From Cyrtodaria siliqua (Eukaryota > Mollusca > Bivalvia > Adapedonta > Hiatellidae): a DNA stretch of 64,000 bases. Made by a program: the position numbers and the translations under genes. The DNA is taken from NCBI GenBank assembly GCA_037043455.1, contig JAWPHD010005575.1, positions 62,001 through 126,000 of the forward strand, written 5' to 3'. Below the pieces are notes generated by a model. That model made no database searches. It was not told the DNA's origin and saw nothing but the letters and a program-made list of their open reading frames with translations. Positions 44,047 to 55,224 of the stretch are shown here, piece after piece; position 1 is the first letter of the stretch; every line of letters begins with the position of its first letter.

Positions 44047-46471
44047 TAAGAATTTAAGGCATTAGAAGTCTAAGAAATTGTGCAAGTCATTTTTACGAAA
44101 AAATAAATCGAAGAGTGAACTGGTGAAAACATAAGTCTTGAGAGATTTTATAATTATTTTTCTCAGATGTCAACGGAGATTTTTCAAGTAGAAAATGATG
44201 AAGGAGAATATTTCTGCCACCAGCATGATTTTAATGAAAACATTTGTAAGTTTGAAGAATTGGATAACATTATAACAATTGCTGAGGTAGAATCTGTTGT
44301 TCATTCTTTGAAGCAAAATAAGAATTTCTGGAGACTTTGTCATGAATGAATATTTCCCCGAATCAGTAGATATCATTTATTGTTGATTTATTTATTGCTG
44401 TACTAAACTCGGGATATTTTCCAGAAAAATGGACCGAGGAATTATTATACTTTTGTTTAAAAAGAACGACCCTGACGACTTAAATAATTACAGAGGAATA
44501 ACCCTTGTCAGTTGTTTGTCCACAATCTTTACCTGTATTTTAAACAAAAGGATAAGTAAATGGTGTGAATATAATATTATATCAGACGCCCAATTTGGTT
44601 TCACGTCGGGTCGTTCAACTATCGATGCAATATTTGTATTACAATCTGTTATTCACAAGATATTACATGAGAAATGTCGATTGTATTGTGAATTTGTTGA
44701 TTTGAAAAAAGCTTGTGAAAGCGTTTATAGGAATGCCTTATGGCTAAACTTTATAAAATAGCCATAAATGGAAAGTTACTTAGAATAATAAAAGACATGT
44801 ACTCTCAAGTAAAATCTTGTGTTAAAAGTTGCAATAGTTATTCAGATTTTTTCGAATGTTCAGTCGGTCTAAGGCAAGGGGAGGTAATTTCCCCGATAAT
44901 TTTCTCCCTTTTCTTTGAAGATTTAGAGTTAGTTTTACAAAATGATATTAGTTCAGGTCTTACTATCGAAGATATTACTCTTATTTTTCTGCTTTTTGCT
45001 GATGATATGGTTTTAGTAGGAAAATCACCTGATGATTTGCAGCAAAATTTAGATTTATTACTAGCTTATTGTAATAAATAGGGATTATAAGTAAATTCCG
45101 TCAAAACCAAAATTATGTTTTTTAGGAAAAGGGGCCAATTAAGACAAAATGAGTCATGGACAAATAACGACAACTTCTTAGAAATAGTTAACGATTTTAA
45201 TTATGTGGGAGTTATTTTTAATTACACCGGAACATTTGTTTTAAATCAAGTAAGTTTAGCAGGGAAGGGTTTAAAGGCTTTACATATATTAATTGCTAAT
45301 ACTAAGAAGTTTAATTTTAAACCGAAGACAATGTGTCAATTATTCGACTCCTTTGTGTTTATCCATTTTGAATCATGGGTGTGAAGCCTAGGGGTTTTCT
45401 AAGTCGAAAGAAATTGAAAGGATTCACTTAAAATTTTGTAAATATGTTTTAAACGTTACGACTTCAACTAGCAATGCGGGTATTTACGGGGAACTTGGGC
45501 GGTATCCATTGCATATATTGCGCTATGTTAGAATCGTTAACTATTGGTGCAAAACAGTTAACTCTGACAATATTATAATTTCTACTATTTACAATAATTC
45601 AGTCAAAAACATAGAAAATCGGCATAATAATTGGACTGGGAATGTTAAAAAGCTTCTAAACGAGTATGCTTTTGGTTATGTTTGGAATAATCCAAATAGT
45701 GTTCCTTTGAAAACATTTCATACTGTTTTTAAACAGCGTTTAGTAGATTGTTTTGTTCAAAAGTGGAACAGCGATGTTGTAAATAATAGAGTTTTGTCAA
45801 TGTATATACATTTTAAAGGTGTATTTGAATATGAACCATATCTCGATATTTTGCCATATAAGTTGCGAATTGTTTTATCAAAACTAAGACTATCGTCGCA
45901 TACACTGCGAATTGAAACTGGGCGCTACTGACAGAACAGATTGGAAAGAAATCAACGTTATTTTACCATTTGTAATTCTAATGACATCGAAGATGAATAC
46001 CATTTTGTTTTGATTTGTCCTGTACATGATAATGTAAGACGTCCAAGTGTTTTAAAATGCATAGAGCTAATGAAAACACGTAATAAGAAAGAGTTGTTTA
46101 ATTTATCTTGGTTTATAAAAGACGCATTTGATACTCGTAAACATTTATTGTTTAATCAAAACTAGGTTTATCCTCGAATGAAAAATATTATCAATTAATT
46201 ATTTATGTTATTGCTTTTGTGATAATGAGAACTTAATTGTCTTTTTAATTTAATGTTTAATTTAATTTGCGTAATTGAAAGTTCAGTATCATTTTCACAT
46301 ATTTATTCAATTATTTAATATTACAAATTATTCAATAATACAATTTATATGAACCTAGTGTGCAAAATCATGTGATTTTTTTTATTTATTTTTTGTTTAT
46401 TGTTTGTTTGTTTTGTTTATTCTGTCACGAATATATTTGTATATTGTATATTGTCTGTCTGTATGTCTGTC
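44047..46471 (+). mobile_element. LINE inserted in Naiad N1' (RT and C-terminal domain, decayed)
   Basis: The conceptual protein gives EVESVVHSLKQNK, then IILLFKKNDPDDLNNYRGIT, LNKRISKWCEYNIISDAQFG, FTSGRSTIDAIF, YCEFVDLKKACESV (the first catalytic Asp retained), VGLRQGEVISPIIFSLFFED and the catalytic LFADDMVLVGKS (FADD at 44995-45006). The C-terminal part follows with ELGRYPLHILRYVRIVNYW, GYVWNNPNSV, SKLRLSSHTLRIETGRY and SNDIEDEYHFVLICPVHD. About five stops or shifts break it; the endonuclease is absent (5' truncation). The 3' tail is TGTC/TATG short tandem DNA. The insertion point is bracketed by TGAT (44043-44046, 46472-46475), a 4-base target duplication. A jockey-superfamily clade is likely but unproven. 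The same family left a fragment at 25830-26625. Confidence 0.85.
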
Positions 46472-47213
46472 TGATAAACGTATTAGACATCTGTTTTCGA
46501 AAGGTCCTAAGTATAGATTACCTTCAACTATCAATTTTAATGCATGTCGTTCTCAGATCGCCAAATCCATTGAGGATTTTAGTATAAAATGGTGTAGTAG
46601 AGAACATGTGGACACAAACTCTCTTTCTACTTTTTTAAAATTATGGATACATGTTTTAAATTTTATAATGCTTATCTCTCTTTACTTCCTCCGAGACCTA
46701 GGTATCCTTTCGTAAATTAAAATCGGGAATTCAAGAATTTCATAATAAATTTGTTTTAGTCCTGCTGATGAAGCAGCTAATAATGTAATTATTGTTTGAC
46801 GTCAATGTTTTATCTCTGGAACTCAGTAGCACTATTTCGTATACTCCAGTCCAATCTATTGAGGATGATGATGTTTCGCCACATATCACTTGGTCCACTA
46901 CTTTCAAGGCTGGGGTAGACGAAAAGCAGAACAATCTGCCAGCTATGTACTGGATTCCCAAATTACATACAAATCCGTATAATTCCCGAATTCTAGTGCC
47001 TGCACCACCACCAACATCTCCAAACTTTTAACTTCTGGTCTTACTGCCGTTAAAGATCACGTTAAACATTCTTGTGCTAACACTTATGAAAACTCTGGGA
47101 TTAATTTGTTTGGGTCTAATACAAATTCAGGAGACGTTCTTGATAACATTTGCATTAAACGTCAAGTTTCATCTATAAGCACTTATGACTTCTCTACACC
47201 ATATACAACCTTA
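46472..47213 (+). pseudogene. Naiad element N1', part 2: RT N-terminal region
   Basis: The element resumes with DKRIRHLFSKGPKYRLPSTI and ACRSQIAKSIEDFSIKWCSR, then a fragment near FRNLKSGIQEFHNKFV, and AGVDEKQNNLPAMYWIPKLH (46914-46973). It ends at SSISTYDFSTPYTTL, the RT motif A region (DFSTLYT in the intact relatives), where a repeat A fragment is inserted. There are multiple frameshifts. Confidence 0.8.
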
Positions 47214-47548
47214 TATTGTTTTACTTATATTGCCTATTAATGCTGCCTTGTTGGTTAGAAAATAGTTCATGGCGGGGATTTCTGTATTTATACTGTCCCG
47301 TTTTATTGGGTTGACAGTAGGGTAAGTGTGAGGTTGGGTACTCTCTAGAATCTAGCTTAAAGTCCAAGCGGCTTTTTTTGCCACTGACCGTTCCAAGGCG
47401 ATAGCCCTATTGTCAACCCTTTTGTGTTTGTGTTGTCTTCTTTGCCTTTTATTCATTTTTTAATTTGTTTGTTGTTTCTGTGTTTGTTTGTGGTTGACTG
47501 TCGTCCTTGAATGCTGATTTTCCTGTTCGAGTTTTATATCTATATTTA
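47214..47548 (+). mobile_element. Repeat A fragment inside RT motif A of N1'
   Basis: The codons for YTTL (47202-47213) are followed by ATTGTTTTACTTATATTGCC and 330 bases of repeat A in the sense orientation, ending TTTATATCTATATTTA. The RT frame then resumes with PHHLMKDK. The same junction exists in copy N4 at about 55225. Confidence 0.85.
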
Positions 47549-47989
47549 CCCCATCACCTTATGAAAGACAAGTGTATTGCTCTAATTAAAAAAAACATTC
47601 GCTTAGGGAAAATGCTACATTTTTGGCCTGTAATAATATTAAAGCTTTTTTTACTAACGGCAGTTTAGACAATTACACTATGTGGACTTGCCAAGAAGTT
47701 TGTGAATCACTCATCTTCCTATTAGATAATATTTTCGTCAGGTATGGAACGACCGTTCATAGACAAATTGTTGGTATCCCTATGGGTACAAACTGTGCAC
47801 CTCTTGTCGCAGATTTATTCTTATATTGCTATGAAAGAGATTTCCTGTTGAGTCTGTCACAGATATCCAGGCAGATGTTATTGAAACCTTTAATGACACC
47901 TCTCGGTATCTGGATGACATATTGAACATTGACAACCCTTTGTTTTCTACTATGGTTAATAATATATACCCTTAAGAGCTTCAACTTAA
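47549..47989 (+). pseudogene. Naiad element N1', part 3: RT palm
   Basis: PHHLMKDKCIALIKKNI is followed, with shifts, by NIFVRYGTTVHRQIVGIPMG, TNCAPLVADLFLYCYERDFL (47771-47850) and SRYLDDILNIDN (YLDD at 47907-47918), then NNIYP. These are RT motifs B and C in the Penelope style (GIPMGTNCAP, YLDD). Confidence 0.85.
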
Positions 47990-48190
47990 CCCCCAGTGGC
48001 CTACTTTGCCACTGACCATTCCAAGGCGGTAGCCCTATTGTCAACCCTTTTTGTGTTTGTGATGTAGTTTGCATTTATTATTGCTTTTGCCTTTTTGTTT
48101 GTCTGTTTGCATGTTTGTTTCTGTGTTTTGTGGTTTACTGTACTCCTTGAATGCTACTTTCCCTGTCCGATCTTTTTATATTTCTTTTAA
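47990..48190 (+). mobile_element. Repeat A insertion, 200 bp, in RT of N1'
   Basis: The insert starts CCCCCAGTGGCCTACTTTGC and ends TTTTTATATTTCTTTTAA. It splits the ELQLN/KANISD codons that are contiguous in N1 (about 43150). TTAA occurs at both borders (47986-47989, 48187-48190). The start coincides with that of the insert at 30031. Confidence 0.85.
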
Positions 48191-48280
48191 GAAAGCTAAT
48201 ATTTCTGATACTAACGCTTCTTTTCTCGATTCACACCTCTTCATTTAAAATGGTGAAACAATTAGGTTGACAAAGGTAAC
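48191..48280 (+). pseudogene. Naiad element N1', part 4: short RT remnant
   Basis: KANISDTNASFLDSHLFI then NGETIRL matches N1 and stops at about 48275, at the border with block E1. Confidence 0.75.
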
Positions 48281-49650
48281 GGAATTTTCGATTCTATTAT
48301 AAATGCAAATATAAACAAATATAATCATAAAGTTTACATTATAATATATTTAAGTGGTTATATTATATTCGTTATTTATTCGGAAGGTCGCTTATTCAAT
48401 CCAAATATAATAAAACCCTATCTCGAAAGAAACGCAACTGTTATTATAAGTTATTATAAGCCACCCTTAGAATATTGTATCTTGCATATTAATTACGAAC
48501 TTTGTGAGCCAAAGCTCTGCCTTGAATAAAACTGAGAACATGATTTTGTTTTTTAATTTAAATATCAAACAAGGAGATAAGCAAAAGCAATCACCGTTAT
48601 TGATGTACAGCTTTGGATCTGTGTACGAGGATCGCACTAAAACCAAATAACCATTTCAGGAAACCCTCCGCGTTTAAAGCACATACTGACGTGTGTGAGT
48701 TTTATATTGTAATATACGTATTGTCTAAAGAAAATATATTTTCTCAAATGTCAGTGTACAGCACAATTATCTGTCAGTGTTTATGTTTATTCTAATAAAA
48801 ATAAACATGGGCAGACAATTGTCTTAGTATCTGCCAATGTTTATGTTTAATCTAATTCTGTTTATTTTACAGAAGAGTCAGCTCGTGTATCGCGGAATGT
48901 TTGAGATTTGCATATCTGATACTTTTCTCGTCAATCATTATCCACTGGCGAGTAATGAACCACCGCCGTAGTGCACACTCGGTGTTGATTTGTCGTTCAG
49001 CTCCACGGAAGGTCGCTTATTTAATTTGATAAATGTGAGAGCTTCCTTTTTATTGAGAAAATAAATACAAGATTGTATCCAGTTTTTCAATAACTACTTG
49101 GTCTAACGCGGTTATTTATTCTTTGAATAGAAAATAAATCGAAATGTGTCCTGCTAATTGTACTTTACTCGACTGAAAACTGAATTTCCCAATACAGCGT
49201 AGTATAACACTTGAAGGCTGTCTCAAATGCCAGTACAGTTTGATTCGCTAAGGTCTTCACATCAATTGCTATTTGCTATGATAAACATGTCCTCGATCAA
49301 AAAAAATTCGAACTTAACAGAAAGAATGTGTAGCAATTCCGAGATCATAATTAACAAGGTAGATCCTTCTGAACGGCTCATAGTTAAATAAATTCAAAAC
49401 TTGAACAGATTTCAAGTGTGAATAAACTATGACGTTTGATGAATGCTACTGTTTTCATCCAAAGCACCGATTCAAAAAAAATAAAAGTTTATTATCAATA
49501 GTGTATGTTAGGCCTGAATAGAAATATTAAAACTGGCGTTTCAGGCCACGTACATGTAAAATATTACTTGGATCAGCAGTTTTTGTGTAGAAGATTGTCT
49601 ACAGTTTTCGTATACTGTAGATACAAACTTGGGACACACACAATGGCACC
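48281..49650 (+). repeat. Block E1 (partial unit of the E repeat)
   Basis: The segment is homologous to 56765-58755 and 58756-60530. Shared landmarks are TAAGCCACCCTTAG, GGGCAGACAATTGTCT, an acceptor-like TTATTTTACAG followed by AGTCAGCTCGTGTATCG, CGGAAGGTCGCTTATTTAAT and AGAAGATTGTCTACAG. About 800 bases present in E2 (56880-57690) are missing here. No long frame is open. Confidence 0.85.
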
Positions 49651-49739
49651 GCTGTAATCCCTGGAATTTTGTTTACTTCCACAATTGATTCTAAACGTCA
49701 AGGAGACGCAGCATGCAAACATGCATCGACCAAGTTATT

Positions 49740-50035
49740 TTATAATACTTGCTTTATGGCTTTATGTGCTTCTGCTTTCTATATTCAGATATACATGATC
49801 ATCTATGTGTTGTATTTATATTGCCTATTAATGCTGCCTTGGTTATTAGAGAATATAACCTAGCGGAGATATCGTTCTCTGACCCAATTTTACTGGGATG
49901 ACAATAGGGTAAGAGTGAGGTTTGGTGTACCTTCGAACATGGCTTACCGCCCCAGTGGCCTTTTCTCCACTGAGTTTTCCAAGGCGGTAGCCCTGTTATC
50001 AACTATGTTATGCTTGTGATGGTATATCGTGTATT
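49740..50035 (+). mobile_element. Repeat A copy
   Basis: The sense copy runs from TTGCTTTATGGCTTTATGTG through ATTGCCTATTAATGCTGCC and CCCCAGTGGCC to TTATGCTTGTGATG. It is shared in position with the copy preceding block D2. Confidence 0.8.
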
Positions 50036-50385
50036 GTATTCATCTTGGTAATTATTGTTTGTTTCTATAATAAAACCACACAGCCACGCTCATAGTTTAG
50101 GATATATCGATCATTTCGGAAAAGAAATACCCACTAAAAATCATAACATTTGCTTTCCAGAATATGTGAAACGTTTGGACCGTTTTAGTAACAACGATCA
50201 CCTTGATTGGGTTTAACCCCTAGGAATCACACACAGTATTTAGGTTAATGTTGCTAGGCGGATGCAATGTGTTAACAATAGCCCAGCTGGGCCTTTAGCC
50301 TCGATGAAAGGCTAATGTGAGCTAATAAATGCATAACACTGATATGAGGGAGTCAGCGTCAGTGGTAATGTTTACTTCGCTATGG
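50036..50385 (+). repeat. Block D1
   Basis: The block is homologous to 61985-62340: CACACAGCCACGCTCATAG, GGATATATCGATC, GGGTTTAACCCC, AGTTAATGTTG-like, AGCTGGGCCTTTAGC and GATGAAAGGCTAA blocks in the same order. Noncoding. Confidence 0.75.
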
Positions 50386-50409
50386 TGATGTTCCTTTATA
50401 GCAACACAT

Positions 50410-51105
50410 TACATCTTGTCATTGAGAACAAACATGCTGTCTTGTAGTTTTAATTATCCTGTCAATCTTAATCGAGTACCGACTATAAACTTTTCACCTC
50501 TTCGATTACACTCTGCGTCATCAATACACATTCTAAAAAATAACTCTTCATTTCTTAGAACAAAACCATATGTATGCCTTACACCTTTAAATCGTCATTC
50601 GGCAACCTCGTTCCATGTTCCTTCTAATACTATTACCAGGATTTTTAATAATGACTTAAAAGATTCAGTTACGCCTCTAGGATTACCTATTTTGAGGAAA
50701 TACCATATAAAGGCTCCTTTCAGAAATCGTTTAATTCATTCAAGAGGCAGAGTGTTTCCCTCTATTAATAAGTGCAATGTTAAGAGGTGCAGTTGTTGCA
50801 ATTATTTATCTTGCAAGTCCACCATCAAATCTGCGGTTAACGGTAGAATGGTTAATGTATGTCTAGCTTCAAATGTTGATTGACGTACATATCACATCAT
50901 TTATGTTTTGACTTGAAATGCACCACGTTGCGGTATACAATATGTTAGACAAAAGGTCGGTCTTTAAAAGTTCGATTTCGTGAACATAAATATAAAGCAG
51001 GTAATCCTAAAAAGTTAAAATATATTTGTACCAACACTTTCGTCAGTCAGGTCATACTTTTAGTAACGTTACCAGGTTACTGTTCAACCGGTTGAATATA
51101 TAATT
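50410..51105 (+). pseudogene. Naiad element N2: N-terminal domain and start of GIY-YIG, with two in-frame TGA
   Basis: A frame of 155 codons (50416-50880) gives the N-terminal domain, with RLHSASSIHILKNNSSFLR, NRLIHSRGRVFPSINK and a Cys cluster CNVKRCSCCNYLSC, ending LASNVD. It then hits TGA at 50881-50883. Reading through: RTYHIIYVLT, a second TGA at 50914-50916, then NAPRCGIQYVRQ, the beginning of a GIY-YIG endonuclease. Both TGA sit where related elements have cysteines (inference), and the same two TGA occur in N4. Downstream, after a base loss at about 50953, the endonuclease is traceable to VQPVEYII at about 51100. Confidence 0.8.
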
Positions 51106-51304
51106 TATGATTACAGGGTGACTATACCACATGATTTATGACGTCATTATTGTTAATTCTTGAAGAAAAAATTGTAAACATCCGCCCACATTGAAAGCTT
51201 CAGAGTGCGATAAGATGTTTATTTCTTAACCATTTTCTACCAAAAAAAACGCATTCGAACGCAAAAAATGTACGCTACCCTCGACTGATATTCTTTTTTT
51301 GTGA
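51106..51304. other. Spacer between N2 and the inverted copy N3
   Basis: 200 bases without recognised content. Confidence 0.4.
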
Positions 51305-52045
51305 AAGAAATATAAAATGATCGGACAGGGAAAGTAGCATTCAAGGAGGACAGTCAACCACAAAACACAGAAACAAACACGCAAACCGACAAACAAGAAG
51401 TCAAAAGCAATAATAAATGCAAACGACATCACAAACACAAAATGGTTGACAATAGGGCTACCGCCTTGGAACGGTCAGTGGCAATGTAGGCCACTGGGGG
51501 TTTAAACCGGTTCTAGGGTGCACCAAACCTCACACTTACCCTACTGTCATCCCATTAAAACAGGACAGTGTAAATAAAGAAATCCCCGCCATGATCTAAT
51601 CTCTAACCAACAAGGCAGCATCAATAGGCAATATAAGTAAAACTCAAACATGCTCGTGTAAATATAATACAAAATAACAATAGCCTAGAAAGCCACAATG
51701 AAGGTACTCAATGACTTGGCAGAAGCCAGAGCAACAAGAGAATAAACCATTATGGGCACGACAGGAAAGGTCATAGACAAACATCAAACACCACCGTCCC
51801 AATGGGCTTTAGGAAGGCGTCATCATAGGGTCCACAGCGGAGTGTAACCGAAGAGGTGAACGATTTATTTTTAAAGTTTAAACTAAAAGACTCATAATTG
51901 TTTTTATGGAGAGTAATACCATTCTGTGAAAAGCGAAACAAAGGCCAATACGTATTTATTAGAGATACGAAATAGAATCGTATCAAAGATCCATAAGAAA
52001 TAATATTAAACTTACGGACTGTTAAAAGAGGTCCAAAACTCACGT
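51305..52045 (-). mobile_element. Naiad element N3: N-terminus joined directly to 3' UTR
   Basis: Read on the minus strand, a 68-codon start (52043 to about 51841: GPLLTVRKFNIISYGSLIRF, FRFSQNGITLHKNNYESFSL, NFKNKSFTSSVTLR) leads towards the RLHSASS region of N2. It then changes abruptly at 51840 to CGCTGTGGACCCTATGATGACG, which codes the final residues, and 535 bases of repeat A. Everything between N-terminal domain and C-terminus (about 2 kb) is deleted. Confidence 0.75.
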
Positions 52046-53057
52046 CAGTGTCTAATACAAGATAATGAGGAAATTTAAGGAAAACCCTAATAAAATGGGC
52101 CTAAAAGTCGATGAGCACAAAACCTTCAACGCGGTATATAAAACACACGTGTTTAAGAAAAACTGGATCAATGAATATCATACAATCCCTGTAGGATGTA
52201 AAAATAACAATATTGATTGCATGTACGGGAATACTTTTTACGGTCGCCACACGGCTCAAACAACACTATTGTACATACAAAAATATCGGACAGGGAAAGC
52301 AACTGTTTAAACTGGATTGATTCACTAAAAAATATGACCGCCATTGACGACGCTTATTATTTTCCTATATGGCTATTTTCCTATATGGCTATTTTCCTAT
52401 TTGGCTATATAGAAAACACGTTTTAAAATTTAATAATTTTCTTGTGTAAAGCCACTTGTCAGATAAATAATTAAATGGCGTTTTTGTGACCCTCTAACAA
52501 ATTAGTTCTAACTGTCTCCTTTATTGCTATTTAGAAAAATCTTTACAAATATATTAAAATATCTTCTCGTCTAAAATCGCTGATCAGATTTCAAAATATA
52601 TTCATGTAAATGGCATCTGGGTGTCTATTATCCAGTAGTGCGATTACATGTCCTCTTGGGCCTCTTGTTTTAAAAGTTTACATAAGTAAAAGGGCAAACT
52701 ATAGGTAAGCCAACATTTAAATATTTAGGAGCAGTGAACTTAAAAAATAATTTTCGCTTCGCACAGTGGGTGGGCTCGATCAAATTAATTCACTTACTTT
52801 TAAAAATAAAAAATAAAATAACATGTTTTTTTAAATAAAATGATTCAACATATTGTTGGTCCATTTTCAGAGGTTTTCAGTTGTTTTCAGTTGTTTTTGT
52901 TGTTTTTTGGTTGTTTTATTTGCAAACTTTACTTATTTTCACATTATCGGAATATCAGGTTAGGGTAGCGTTATTGTATAAGTTTGTAATCTAGATCATC
53001 TTCGACACTTGATTGTAAATACACACGTCTTGACCAATTGACTAGAAACAAAGAAAT
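52046..53057. other. Unassigned, with one orphan open frame
   Basis: A + strand frame at 52065-52310 (begins MRKFKENPNKMGLKVDEHK) is open for 81 codons, but I recognise no family and see no splice signals. Its end contains ATATCGGACAGGGAAAGC, a trace of repeat A. A short TTTTCCTATATGGCTA tandem lies at 52360-52405. Confidence 0.35.
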
Positions 53058-53191
53058 AATAAAAATATCGGACAGGGAAGCAGCATTCAAGGACGACAGT
53101 CAACCACAAAACACAAAAAAAAAAAACGCAAACAGACAAACGAGAAGGCAAAGGTAATAAAAAATGCAAACGACATCACAAACACAAAAAT
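53058..53191 (-). mobile_element. Repeat A 3' end, inverted, abutting N4
   Basis: TAAAAATATCGGACAGGGAA through AACGACATCACAAACACAAA is the complement of the last 130 bases of the unit. It is joined without spacer to the N4 coding start at 53192. Confidence 0.8.
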
Positions 53192-55224
53192 GCGTCATCA
53201 ATACAAATTCCACAAAATAACTCTTCATTTCTTAGAACTCAACCATATGTACGACTTACACCTTTAAATCGTTTCATGTTCCTTCTAATAATATTACTAG
53301 GATATTTAATAATGGCTCAAATGTTTCCGTAACTCCTCTAGGATCACCTGTTTTGAAGAAATACCATATAAAGTCTCCTTTCAGAAATCATTTAGTTCAT
53401 TCAAGACGCAGGGTGTTTCCCTCTATTAATAAGTGCAATGCTAAGAGGTGCAGTTGTTCCAAGTATTTAATGGTAGATTGTTTAATGTATGTCTAGCTTC
53501 AAATGTTGATTGACGTACTACTCACGTTATTTGTGTTCTGACTTGAAATGCACCACGTTGCGGTATACAATATGTTGGACAAACAGGTCGATCCTTAAAA
53601 GTTCGATTTCGTGAACACAAATATCATGAATATAATGCAAGTAATCCTAAAAAGTTAAAAAATTACTTGTACCAACATTTTCGTCAGTCAGGTCATAATT
53701 TTAATTTCGTAACTGTTCAGCCGGTTGAATATATATGTTTTGATAATGATGCTACTAAAAGCTTCAAAATAAAAGCTAGACATATTGCAGAACTTAAGTG
53801 GATGAACAACTTACAGACACCTTATCCATTCGGCCTTAATGACAATATTTATCAAGAAGGAAATATTTCGAAAGATCCTAATATTGAAATTGTTTCTATA
53901 GTTTCTATTCGAAAGCGTGACTCTAGGTCTCATGGTCGTAGGCGTAATGGTAACATCAAACGTAAATCAATTGTAATTATTTCAGTCGATGATTTACATA
54001 CTATTTTAAACAGTCTAGAAAGCAATCTATGCTTTCACGGCTTACCACTTTGTCCATTTCTTCACTTAAGTTGATCGACGAGGAAGCAGATACAAATTGC
54101 ATTCGTGCAGATTCCTGGTATAACACTGCTTCCATAATTCAAAGCTACACACAACATGTTCTCCGACCCTATATTGACAAGGAGTCTGATCACGTCAGGC
54201 ATTTTCTAAAAATACTATATCTTTATAAAGATATTGATTTCATTGACATGCCTAGTATTTTTCGAGATAATCATGTAGTTGATTCTGTCCCTAAATATTT
54301 CAAAAATTCCGAAAGTCCTGTATCCTATCAGTATAAAAAGCCTATTAGAAACAGTTTCTGACCTTGATATAGTAAATAACACTCCTAAGGAATGTGAATG
54401 AAACTCATCAACATTTTGCTATGCTCCAGCAGGTCATGTCATCACTGGTCATTTTGGTATTGTTGATAAACGTATTCGGCATCTATTTTCGAAAGGTCCT
54501 AAGTATAGATTAAATTCAACGATCGATTTTAATGCCTGTCGTGCTCAGATCGCCCAATCCATTGAGGATTTTAGTATAAAATGGTTCGTAGAAAACATGC
54601 TGATCCAAACTCTCTTTCTACTTGGAAAAAGTTAATACTTAAAACTATAGATACACGTATTAACTTTTATTATGCTACCCACTCTTTACTTCCTCCGAGA
54701 CCTAGGTTTTCCTTTCGTAATTTAAAATCGGGAATTCAAGAATTTCATAATAAATTTGTTTTAGTTCCTGCTGATAAAGTAATGTAATTATTGTTGTCGC
54801 CTACATAACGTAAATGTTTCTGAAACTCAGTAGCACTAATTCGTATACTCCAGTTCAATCTACTGAGGATGATGTTGTTTCCACACATATCACTCGGTGC
54901 ACTACTTTCAAGCCTGTGGTAGACGAAAAGCAGAACAAACTGCCAGTTATGTACTGGATTCCTAAATTACATAAAAATGCGTATAAAGCCCGCTTTATTT
55001 CGAATTCTAGTGCCTGCACAACCACAAACCTCTACAAACTTTTAACTTTTTGTCTTACTGCCGTTAAAGATCACGTTAAACATTATTGTGCTAAAATGTA
55101 TGAAAACTCTTTAATTAATTTGTTTTGGTCTATTAAAACTTCAGGAGACGTTCTTGATAACATTTGCAATAAACGTCAAGTTTCATCTATAAGCACTTAT
55201 GACTTTTCTACGCTATATACAATC
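53192..55224 (+). pseudogene. Naiad element N4: most complete copy, GIY-YIG endonuclease plus RT N-terminal half
   Basis: The order is: N-terminal domain (ASSIQIP, KCNAKRCSCSKYL with the second half of the Cys cluster deleted at about 53468); then SNVD-TGA-RTTHVICVLT-TGA-NAPRCGIQYVGQTGRSLKVRF (TGA at 53511-53513 and 53544-53546), where CGIQYVGQ is the GIY-YIG core and RFREH follows; and the open frame at 53667-54074 (MYQHFRQSGHNFNFVTVQPV, HIAELKWMNNLQTPYPFGLN). After a one-base loss near 54015 the linker continues (LIDEEADTNCIRADSWYNTA). The CxC motif reads TGT GAA TGA (54393-54401) instead of CEC. The RT part gives RHLFSKGPKYRL, FSFRNLKSGIQEFHNKFV, MYWIPKLHKNAYKARF and YDFSTLYTI. Several further shifts are present. 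N-terminal placement of the GIY-YIG and the CxC linker are the defining features of Naiads. Confidence 0.85.

Noticed and set aside
47214..47548. Repeat A fragment as a spliced intron in the RT frame
   Set aside because: Neither a GT at the left border nor an AG at the right border (ATATTTA before CCCCATC) is present in N1', so splicing cannot restore the frame.
52065..52310. 81-codon frame as a host exon
   Set aside because: No family recognised, no splice signals, and its 3' end runs into a trace of repeat A.
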